Under the pieces are notes generated by a model. That model worked only from the letters and a program-made list of their open reading frames with translations, was not told where the DNA came from and did no database searches. A DNA stretch of 64,000 nucleotides from UBA4877 sp002399345 (GTDB lineage Bacteria; Bacillota; Thermoanaerobacteria; Thermoanaerobacterales; UBA4877). The stretch lies in assembly GCA_036752905.1 (NCBI GenBank), contig DAIORT010000001.1, positions 310,001 to 374,000 on the forward strand, given 5' to 3'. A program made the position numbers and the translations under genes. Positions 57,716 through 64,000 of this stretch are shown piece after piece (the first letter of the stretch is position 1; every line of letters begins with the position of its first letter).

Positions 57716-58761
57716 CTCTCCGCCCCCAAATCTATAACCGTATCTATCATCTGCTTTAAACTTATCCCGGCACCCCTTAGCATGCTGGGAAAACGACTTT
57801 GCTCGGTAAGGCCGGGAATAGTATTTACCTCATTGAATACAACATCACCCGCCGGCGTCAAAAACATATCGACCCTAGCAAATCCCGAGCACATAAGCAC
57901 CCTGTATATAGCTGCAGCCGTTTGTTTTATGCGCTGTGCGGTGTTGACATCAATGCGGGCAGGCATATGAATCGTGGACGTTCTATGTGTATATTTATCA
58001 GTGTAATCTAAAATCCCGTGGGATAGTTCTATCTCGTCGACCTTGCCGATGGTAATCTCATCATTACCGAGAACGGCACAACCGACCTCAAAACCATCGA
58101 TGCCCTCCTCTACGACGATCTTGCAATCATATTTAAATGCCTCGGTTACCGCATCGTCAAGTTCTTCTTTTTGTGTAACCCTTGTAATACCTACGGAGGA
58201 TCCGGCATTAGCCGGTTTAACAAACAGTGGGAGTTTAAGATTTCCTATCTTCTCTATAAGATCGGTTTTTTTGCATCCCGGCCGGAGAACAACATATCTT
58301 GGTACCTTTATACCGGCCGCCCCGACCACCTTATGAGCTATATCCTTATCCATACACATAGCAGAGGAAAGTACGCCGCAACCGACAAAAGGAATACCAG
58401 CCATCTCAAGTAAACCCTGCACCGTTCCGTCCTCTCCATTTTTACCATGCAACACAGGAAAAGCCAGATCAATCCTTGTCGTAACCGCTTTATCACCACT
58501 TAATTCAATAAGCCCGTGAACGCTACGGTTAGGTGAAATGGTGGTCGGTACACATCTGCTATCATATATCCAAGTGTCTTCCTTAATCTTCTCGGGCGAG
58601 CCATAATATCTGCGCCAGGCCCCCTGCCTGGTGATTCCAATCAATATAGCCTTATATTTAACAGGATCCATATTTTTAATAATCGAATAGGCTGATTCTA
58701 TAGATACCTCATACTCTGTAGAACATCCTCCAAACAAGATGGCAACTTTTCTTCTCTTCAC
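57712..58761 (-). CDS. vanG: VanG-type D-alanine--D-serine ligase
   Basis: About 349 residues, ATP-grasp fold. Diagnostic text: VAILFGGCSTEYEVSIESA, LAFPVLHGKNGEDGTVQGL, LPLFVKPANAGSSVGITRV and VVFNEVNTIPGLTEQSRFPS. The segment LDYTDKYTHRTSTIHMPARI corresponds to the omega-loop region where D-Ser ligases carry EKY; here it is DKY. Overall resemblance to VanG (ITRxGxW, NRSVxG, FEVGCAVLG) is closer than to housekeeping Ddl. I prefer the GTG at 58761 with GAGGAG eight bases upstream. Enzyme specificity is inferred, not proved. Confidence 0.85.
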   Translation of the reverse strand: MKRRKVAILFGGCSTEYEVSIESAYSIIKNMDPVKYKAILIGITRQGAWRRYYGSPEKIKEDTWIYDSRCVPTTISPNRSVHGLIELSGDKAVTTRIDLAFPVLHGKNGEDGTVQGLLEMAGIPFVGCGVLSSAMCMDKDIAHKVVGAAGIKVPRYVVLRPGCKKTDLIEKIGNLKLPLFVKPANAGSSVGITRVTQKEELDDAVTEAFKYDCKIVVEEGIDGFEVGCAVLGNDEITIGKVDEIELSHGILDYTDKYTHRTSTIHMPARIDVNTAQRIKQTAAAIYRVLMCSGFARVDMFLTPAGDVVFNEVNTIPGLTEQSRFPSMLRGAGISLKQMIDTVIDLGAER

Positions 58762-58766
58762 GGATA

Positions 58767-59594
58767 TCACTCCTCTAATTTAGTAACGGCAGTTCCTTCA
58801 GGAAGCGGATATCCCACCTCACATCTATCCGTATAAAGAAGGTCCTCTGAAATGACCTGCCCGGTTATAACGTCCTCTCTTTGCCGATAGACAGTAACAC
58901 GTTCAAAGATTTTCCCACTCTTTTCAAAGAAACTTTTGTCATGATTCACAATCTCATACCGATGATCCAGCACCCGGTCTGCTAAAATGCGACCGTAGAT
59001 ATAGGCATCATCAAAATACAGATCAGTCTGAAATATATAATCGGTATTATTCGTTACCTTTAAATCTAGCCATCCTTCGCTTACCGTAGCATCAACACCA
59101 TCCGGCTCGCTTTCATCTGGAGTCAAAAAATCCTGAATATGATGAGGATGCCTTTCCTTTATGGTAAGCGGCGTACGTAAAAACAACCAGTACAGTAACG
59201 AACTCAGCTGGCATAGGCCGCCTCCGGGAACCGTGGTTAACTCACCATTCACCACACACAATCCATCTTTATAAGGTACATCTTTATCTGCGTATCTGAC
59301 CCGATCCCAGAACGAAAATGTTTCGCCAGGTCGTATTAATAAACCGTTTACAGTTTGCGCTGCAAGCTGCAGATTAAAAATCTTATTCTCCTGGTATCTC
59401 ATATCAAAGCCGGTTTCGTCATTTAAAAGCTTAGACTTTGTTTCATATATACAATATGGCAGTAACTCATTTGTAATGGTCTGCGCATATTGGTTATTGT
59501 CAAAACGCATTTTGGCATAAAATACAGCTTTTCTTTGCTTCTTACGCAAGGGTAATAAGAAAGGAAACATCTCCGTTATCCTTTTTCTTTTCAT
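58767..59594 (-). CDS. vanW: VanW family protein
   Basis: 275 residues. The N-terminus RKRITEMFPFLLPLRKKQRK and the core LLIRPGETFSFWDRVRYADK, ELTTVPGGGLCQLSSLLYW and DATVSEGWLDLKV match VanW of vanB and vanG operons along the whole length. VanW function is unknown; it is an accessory gene of glycopeptide-resistance operons. There is no export signal. The ATG at 59594 has an AGAAGG site. It lies 5 bases upstream of the ligase start in one operon. Confidence 0.9.
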   Translation of the reverse strand: MKRKRITEMFPFLLPLRKKQRKAVFYAKMRFDNNQYAQTITNELLPYCIYETKSKLLNDETGFDMRYQENKIFNLQLAAQTVNGLLIRPGETFSFWDRVRYADKDVPYKDGLCVVNGELTTVPGGGLCQLSSLLYWLFLRTPLTIKERHPHHIQDFLTPDESEPDGVDATVSEGWLDLKVTNNTDYIFQTDLYFDDAYIYGRILADRVLDHRYEIVNHDKSFFEKSGKIFERVTVYRQREDVITGQVISEDLLYTDRCEVGYPLPEGTAVTKLEE

Positions 59595-59647
59595 ATATTA
59601 ACCTTCTCTCAAAAATGTAATAACATTCGACGGAGCAGTCGGGAAAA

Positions 59648-60568
59648 CTACTCGGCCGTCAAACTATTGTATACTTTCAGAGCATCGGTGATATCACGCC
59701 CTGATGACTTATCTCCTTTAGCGCCGGCCGTAATTAAAATGTATTCTTCTTTTCCTACTTTGGCCTGGCTTGCAAGACAAAGGCCGGCTCTGTCAGTGTA
59801 ACCTGTTTTTCCTCCTATTATATTTCCTCCTTTAATGCTACGGTCACCGAGTCTACTAAACATATTATTCTTAAAAGTAATCCCACCGGGATGTATATTG
59901 GTAGGCTGCGTGCAATAACTTGGCATAGTGAATATCTCCGCAAATGTATCATTGCTCAAAGCATATCTTAAAAGAGTGGACAGGTCTTTAACTGTCGTGT
60001 AATGGTATGCATCATGCAAACCCGATGAATTTTCAAAATGAGTGTCATCCATACCCAACTCGGATGCTTTATCGTTCATAATCTTTACAAAATCATACTC
60101 CGATCCGGCAATCCTGTTGGCCAGGCCTACACAGCACTCCGCATCGTCCGACATCATTGACCCGTATAAAAGATCTATCACTCTTACCCGTTCGCCCGGC
60201 CTAAAACTTGCTGATGATGTATCCTCTACATACTTCGGAAACATCGAATTGGACAAAGTAATCTCCTCCTGTAAATCAGGCAGCCTTTCAATCGCTATAA
60301 TGGCCGTCATAATCTTGGTTAATGAGGTCGGATATATTTTTTTATCACTGTTTTTCTGCATCAAAATAGTATTGTCTGATAAACTGACCAAAATCGCATG
60401 TGTACTATGTAGCATGTCGGGCGATATAAAGCTTGCAGACTCTTGTGCCTTCGGTAAGTCAGCCGATATAGCTTTATCGCTGCCTACTTCTTTGAATACA
60501 AATACAATGATTATAGCCATGATCAATAACAATAATACACGAGATATTGACAATCTCTTCTTTGCCAC
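59648..60568 (-). CDS. Serine-type D-Ala-D-Ala carboxypeptidase (DacF-like, VanY-G position)
   Basis: 306 residues. One N-terminal membrane helix (VLLLLIMAIIIVFVF) is followed by a peptidase S11 domain. The active-site SxxK is YPTSLTKIMTAI (about residue 82), SxN-type SSDD text is MMSDDAECCVG, and KTG appears in IGGKTGYTDRAG. The C-terminal DacA extension is missing, so it is short for a PBP5-class enzyme. It trims the last D-amino acid from pentapeptides outside the membrane. It is first in the vanW-vanG-vanXY unit, the position held by vanY in vanG operons. Start is a GTG with AAGGAG upstream. Confidence 0.88.
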   Translation of the reverse strand: MAKKRLSISRVLLLLIMAIIIVFVFKEVGSDKAISADLPKAQESASFISPDMLHSTHAILVSLSDNTILMQKNSDKKIYPTSLTKIMTAIIAIERLPDLQEEITLSNSMFPKYVEDTSSASFRPGERVRVIDLLYGSMMSDDAECCVGLANRIAGSEYDFVKIMNDKASELGMDDTHFENSSGLHDAYHYTTVKDLSTLLRYALSNDTFAEIFTMPSYCTQPTNIHPGGITFKNNMFSRLGDRSIKGGNIIGGKTGYTDRAGLCLASQAKVGKEEYILITAGAKGDKSSGRDITDALKVYNSLTAE

Positions 60569-60639
60569 AATAAAACAGCTCCTTGTCTTTTCCTTATATT
60601 ATTTAACCACACAACCGGGAATAATGTTTTAATGCCAGC

Positions 60640-60993
60640 TTATAAACTTCTTAACATTTTCTTAATCTTGATTATTTGCAGGCGGATCAAGAAGTCATTG
60701 TTTATGTCTACATACATATAACAACCCCGAGAAAATTTTTGTGACAAAAAAACAGTGGCGCATACCAAATCCCCTGCTTCATGTCCATAAATATCATTAA
60801 GCGACTTAAAATTATCCAGATCCATAAAGCAAACTGACAAGGTCATATGTTTTAGTTTGACGTCTATAACATCCGCCGGCAAATGTTCGTCTACAAAACG
60901 CCGATTATACAGAGAGGTCATGGAATCCTTGACAATCATATCGTTAATCTTGCCGGCAAAGCGGAAAACTGTACTCCATTCATAGCATTTCAC
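60640..60993 (-). pseudogene. Degenerate GGDEF-domain remnant
   Basis: About 117 residues. DSMTSLYNRRFVDEHLPAD and SVCFMDLDNFKSLNDIYGHE are the front of a GGDEF domain, with the DxD-like metal site. The GGDEF loop itself reads INNDF in YVDINNDFLIRL, and the protein ends shortly after, lacking the last third. Protein-like sequence continues in frame upstream to about 61050 without a start or ribosome site. It cannot be an active diguanylate cyclase; a residual role is unlikely. Confidence 0.7.
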
Positions 60994-61010
60994 TATCCGA
61001 CTACGGATAG
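60993..61010. repeat. 7-bp inverted repeat inside the GGDEF remnant
   Basis: CTATCCG-ACTA-CGGATAG is a perfect inverted repeat within in-frame remnant sequence. No T-run follows on either strand, so it is not an obvious terminator. It may be incidental. Confidence 0.35.
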
Positions 61011-61072
61011 CCGGTATGTAACAAAGTGCATATAAGTTTGATATATCCGTAACACAATCAGTTCAATTATCA

Positions 61073-61113
61073 TATATTAGCTTAAGGAAAGTTTCTTCCC
61101 TTACGCTAATATA
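61073..61113 (+). promoter_or_regulatory. Long inverted repeat in the feoA leader
   Basis: TATATTAGC-T-TAAGG-AA and its near complement TTCCCTTA-C-GCTAATATA form about 16 paired positions with one mismatch and one bulge around a short loop. It ends 5 bases before the GGAGG site of feoA. It is not followed by a T-run. The symmetry suits an operator for an iron-responsive (Fur/DtxR-type) regulator, or a translational hairpin; neither is shown. Confidence 0.55.
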
Positions 61114-61131
61114 TAATTGGAGGACTTCGCT

Positions 61132-61371
61132 ATGAATAATGATAAAATTCCTCTCAGTACGCTACCTATGGGTAAAAAAGCCAGGGTGGCATCACTTACA
61201 TCCGATGGCCCTGCCAGAAGACGCATGCTGGATCTCGGTATAATTGAAGGAACCAAAATCGAGCCATTATATAAAAGTCCCACCGGCAACCCGGTAGCCT
61301 ACCTTATAAGGGGAGCCGTCATTGCACTAAGGTCCGATGTATCAGAAAGGATTATAGTATCATCAATATAG
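61132..61371 (+). CDS. feoA: Ferrous iron transport protein FeoA
   Basis: 79 residues from the ATG at 61132 (GGAGG site eight bases upstream). The SH3-like fold reads LPMGKKARVASLTSDGPARR, then MLDLGIIEGTKIEPLYKSP and GAVIALRSDVSERI. FeoA is a small cytoplasmic partner that modulates FeoB. It is the first gene of the feo unit and is separated from feoB by a terminator-like hairpin. Confidence 0.94.
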   Translation: MNNDKIPLSTLPMGKKARVASLTSDGPARRRMLDLGIIEGTKIEPLYKSPTGNPVAYLIRGAVIALRSDVSERIIVSSI

Positions 61372-61377
61372 TTTTAA

Positions 61378-61433
61378 ATGGAAAGACAGTAATCATAGTC
61401 TCAAACTGCATAAGAATTATACTGTCTTTCCAT
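61378..61433 (+). terminator. Hairpin terminator between feoA and feoB
   Basis: ATGGAAAGACAGTA and TACTGTCTTTCCAT pair perfectly over 14 bases around a 28-base loop, followed by CATTTTTATT on the plus strand. It would reduce feoB transcription relative to feoA. Confidence 0.75.
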
Positions 61434-61461
61434 CATTTTTATTAAATTATGGAGGATTTCT

Positions 61462-63615
61462 ATGGGTTTAACAAGTAATTCCACAGGAGCTGGAGTATTG
61501 TATAACAATGGACTTCAAATAGAAAAAGAAAAACAGTCAGACAAGATCATAGCCCTTGCCGGCAATCCAAATGTCGGTAAAAGCACTGTTTTTAACAACC
61601 TCACCGGTCTTAAGCAACATACGGGCAACTGGCCGGGGAAAACCGTGGCAACCGCGCAGGGCAAATATAGTTTCAAAGGAAATGATTTTATTCTTATTGA
61701 CCTTCCGGGTACATATTCTCTTATGGCTAATTCAGCAGAAGAAGAGATAGCCCGGGATTTCATCTGTTTCGGTGCGCCGGATGCTGTGGTGGTAGTAGCC
61801 GACGCCACCTGTCTTGAACGGAATTTAAACCTGGTACTTCAGACCATGGAGATTACAGACAAGGTGGTCTTGTGTGTCAACCTGATGGATGAGGCAGATA
61901 AGAAAAAGATAAATATAGACTTAAGTCTTCTTTCCTCACAACTGGGTATTCCAGTGGTGGGAACCAGTGCTAGGTCCAATGAGGGACTGGATCGTTTAAT
62001 GGATGCGGTGACCTCTCTTACAGACGGTTCATTTAAAGCAAAACCTCTTCGTCTTTCTTATAATGATGAGATTGAAAATGCTGTTTCTATGTTAGAGCCT
62101 GTTTTAGACATTTTATTGCAACATCGCATCAATAGCCGCTGGGTAGCGATTAAACTGCTGGATGGAGATAGCAGCTTGCTGAGGTCACTGAAAGAATACC
62201 TGGGTTATGATTTAATGCAAAATAGCGAGATACGCCTCAAGGCAAAGGAGGCTGGAAAGTATTTGGAAGATGCCGGGATCCCAAAAACACAACTGCGCGA
62301 CAAAATCGTAACAAAGATCGTACAGACATGCGAGGTTATAAGACAAAAAACAGTCACTTTTAAAGAAAAAGAATATGCCGACCGGGACCGGAGAATCGAT
62401 AAAATATTAACCTCTAAGCTGACCGGTATACCCATTATGATCCTGCTGTTATTCGGCGTGTTTTGGATTACCATCACGGGGGCAAACTATCCGTCTGAAT
62501 TAATCGCCACCGGGCTGTTTGCAGCAGAAGATTGGATGCATCGTCTTTTCAGCATGTTCTCCGCGCCGGCCTGGCTATCCGGCCTGCTCATTGACGGTAT
62601 GTACCGCACTCTCGCATGGGTTGTTTCCGTTATGCTCCCCCCCATGGCTATATTTTTCCCGCTGTTTACATTGTTGGAGGACTCGGGCTATCTGCCTCGC
62701 ATCGCCTTTAACCTTGATGATTTCTTCAGGAAGTCCTGTGCGCACGGTAAGCAGGCGCTGACCATGTGCATGGGCTTCGGTTGTAATGCAGCCGGTGTCA
62801 TCGGCTGCCGCATCATAGACTCCCCTCGTGAGCGTCTTATAGCTACCATTACAAATAATTTCGTCCCTTGTAACGGTAGATTTCCCATACTTATTGCCGT
62901 CATTACCATGTTTTTTGCAGGCATCGGCAAAGGTATCTTCAAGTCCGTTATATCAACGCTGATGCTGACGGCTACCATTGTGCTGGGTGTAATTATGACC
63001 ATGCTCATCTCCCGGCTGCTATCAAAGACAATATTAAAGGGAATACCATCATCCTTTAATCTGGAGCTTCCTCCATACAGACGGCCGCAGATTGGCCGCG
63101 TCATAGTCCGCTCCATCTTTGACAGGACACTCTTTGTCCTGGGCAGAGCCGTTATGATTGCCGCTCCAGCCGGTCTCATCATCTGGACCCTTGCCAATGT
63201 TCATGTGGGCGGCGCCAGCCTGCTTGCATATTGCGCAGGATTTCTTGACCCATTTGCACAGCTTTTAGGTATGGACGGTTTTATTCTTTTTGCGTTCATC
63301 TTAGGCTTTCCCGCTAATGAACTTGTTGTCCCTATTATCATCATGAGCTATATGGCAACCGGCACTCTTATTGATTTTAATAGCCTGGCGCAGCTGCACA
63401 CACTGCTTATAAGCCATGGCTGGACTTGGCTTACCGCTGTCTGCGTTATGCTTTTTTCACTGATGCACTGGCCATGCGGTACCACATGTCTCACTATAAA
63501 AAAAGAAACCCAGAGCCTTAAGTGGACACTGGTTTCTTTTGCTGTCCCAACTGTCACCGGCATTATCATATGCTTCATTGTAGCAACCGCCGCCCGTTTG
63601 CTGGGACTTGCATAA
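61462..63615 (+). CDS. feoB: Ferrous iron transporter FeoB
   Basis: 717 residues. The N-terminal G domain has G1 AGNPNVGKSTVFNNL, the switch region TGNWPGKTV, G3 DLPGTYSL and G4 NLMDEAD. A helical GDI-like region follows to about residue 310, then the membrane domain. It contains two Gate motifs with conserved cysteines (CMGFGCNAAGVIGCR and PCNGRFPILIAV), a C-terminal GxxANELVVPI segment and HWPCGTTCLTI. It imports Fe(II). The ATG at 61462 has a GGAGG site. A strong terminator follows. Confidence 0.97.
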   Translation: MGLTSNSTGAGVLYNNGLQIEKEKQSDKIIALAGNPNVGKSTVFNNLTGLKQHTGNWPGKTVATAQGKYSFKGNDFILIDLPGTYSLMANSAEEEIARDFICFGAPDAVVVVADATCLERNLNLVLQTMEITDKVVLCVNLMDEADKKKINIDLSLLSSQLGIPVVGTSARSNEGLDRLMDAVTSLTDGSFKAKPLRLSYNDEIENAVSMLEPVLDILLQHRINSRWVAIKLLDGDSSLLRSLKEYLGYDLMQNSEIRLKAKEAGKYLEDAGIPKTQLRDKIVTKIVQTCEVIRQKTVTFKEKEYADRDRRIDKILTSKLTGIPIMILLLFGVFWITITGANYPSELIATGLFAAEDWMHRLFSMFSAPAWLSGLLIDGMYRTLAWVVSVMLPPMAIFFPLFTLLEDSGYLPRIAFNLDDFFRKSCAHGKQALTMCMGFGCNAAGVIGCRIIDSPRERLIATITNNFVPCNGRFPILIAVITMFFAGIGKGIFKSVISTLMLTATIVLGVIMTMLISRLLSKTILKGIPSSFNLELPPYRRPQIGRVIVRSIFDRTLFVLGRAVMIAAPAGLIIWTLANVHVGGASLLAYCAGFLDPFAQLLGMDGFILFAFILGFPANELVVPIIIMSYMATGTLIDFNSLAQLHTLLISHGWTWLTAVCVMLFSLMHWPCGTTCLTIKKETQSLKWTLVSFAVPTVTGIIICFIVATAARLLGLA

Positions 63616-63627
63616 TTATTTTCATTG

Positions 63628-63665
63628 CGCGTGCTTTCACACCCTTATTTGGGCTATAGCACGCG
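63628..63665 (+). terminator. Terminator after feoB
   Basis: CGCGTGCT and AGCACGCG pair over 8 GC-rich bases around a 22-base loop, followed by TATATTTTTTT on the plus strand. Confidence 0.8.
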
Positions 63666-63687
63666 TATATTTTTTTAAACCGCTGTA

Positions 63688-64000
63688 TCAGTATTTGATA
63701 AACTTGTCACCCGGAGTGCCACAGATGCTGCATTTGCCCGGACGTGACGTTACGATATTCCCGCAGACAGGGCAGAGATAATAGGTTACTTCCTCTTTTT
63801 GATCAAGGTTCTTAAGTGCTTCCTTATAAAGCTCAGCATGAACTCCTTCAACCTTCATAGTATGGTCAAATGTCTTTTCAGCGACCTTGTTTCCATCTGT
63901 TTCAGCTTGCTTAGCAAACTCTGGATACATCTTTGTATTTTCATCAGTTTCTCCGCCGATGGCATCCTTCAGATTATCGGCAGTCGAGCCGATCTTGCCG
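63688..64000 (-). CDS. Rubrerythrin, cut by the window edge
   Basis: The C-terminal 104 residues are visible, and the frame stays open to position 64000. GKIGSTADNLKDAIGGETDE and MYPEFAKQAETDGNKVAEKT are part of the four-helix diiron domain (EExxH-type Glu residues). The rubredoxin-like tail YYLCPVCGNIV and GKCSICGTPGDKF binds one iron. Rubrerythrin reduces hydrogen peroxide in anaerobes, taking electrons from NADH or rubredoxin. Its placement beside feoAB links peroxide defence with iron uptake. Confidence 0.93.
   Translation of the reverse strand, partial: GKIGSTADNLKDAIGGETDENTKMYPEFAKQAETDGNKVAEKTFDHTMKVEGVHAELYKEALKNLDQKEEVTYYLCPVCGNIVTSRPGKCSICGTPGDKFIKY

Noticed and set aside
62688..63197. 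Minus-strand open frame opposite feoB
   Set aside because: Shadow of the FeoB membrane domain; composition follows the complementary codons.

Overview
The window reads as a chromosomal segment of an anaerobic, spore-forming member of the class Clostridia (Bacillota). Evidence for this: the SCIFF peptide with its radical SAM maturase, the alaS / ireB / ruvX / DUF1292 set, hisS-aspS behind a T-box, the ruvCAB / queA / tgt / yajC / secDF order, SpoIID-like and BofC-like genes, rubrerythrin and FeoAB, and strong GGAGG ribosome sites with many TTG and GTG starts. No complete mobile element, CRISPR array, rRNA or tRNA was found. Species cannot be fixed from sequence reading alone.

Layout. 1-560: mostly non-coding, with a 19-bp tandem duplication and a possible gene remnant. 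561-12.8 kb (minus strand): DUF1292, ruvX, an aldo/keto reductase with a ferredoxin tail, ireB, alaS with an Ala T-box, an AI-2E-family permease, a small orphan gene, a PRC-barrel protein, mnmA, cysteine desulfurase, an Rrf2 regulator, rarA and a DUF3048 lipoprotein. 12.8-14 kb: an RseC-like gene and csoR with a readable promoter and operator, then a probable 6S RNA. 14-27 kb: hisS-aspS with a T-box that reads as Asp, a PanE-like reductase, an MBL hydrolase, dtd, rsh, apt, a UbiB-like kinase, a phasin-like protein and secDF. 27-38.7 kb: gamma carbonic anhydrase, scfB and scfA, yajC, tgt, queA, spoIID-like, ruvBAC, bofC-like, a lone plus-strand cheW, and yebC.

38.8-50 kb is more accessory: nadE, cysK facing two half-size TauE/SafE genes, a CoA-binding protein, a YigZ-like protein, a Nudix-like protein, and then a zone of gene decay. 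The decay zone holds an Orn/Lys/Arg decarboxylase with a frameshift and a large internal deletion, an hsdR fragment, and a LysR fragment without its HTH. Intact genes lie between them: a GNAT acetyltransferase, DUF3189, a Cys-rich peptide, a flavodoxin-like/OYE pair and a MocR regulator. 49.8-55 kb: an orphan solute-binding lipoprotein, a NusG-II/ApbE pair, an ANTAR regulator, glnA with a terminator in its leader, and trxA.

55-64 kb: DUF1540, a macro-domain protein, a small HTH protein and deoD. Next comes a compact set that resembles the glycopeptide-resistance vanG operon (serine carboxypeptidase, VanW, VanG-type D-Ala-D-Ser ligase, VanXY), without VanRS or the VanT racemase in view. The window ends with a degenerate GGDEF remnant, feoA-feoB and a rubrerythrin cut by the edge.

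How it works together. Most genes are housekeeping: tRNA charging and editing, tRNA thiolation and queuosine, Holliday-junction processing, protein export, and the stringent response. RNA-level control is dense: two T-boxes, a probable 6S RNA, and terminators inside glnA, scfA-scfB and feoA-feoB units. The most notable systems are the vanG-like set and the SCIFF ribosomally synthesised peptide system.
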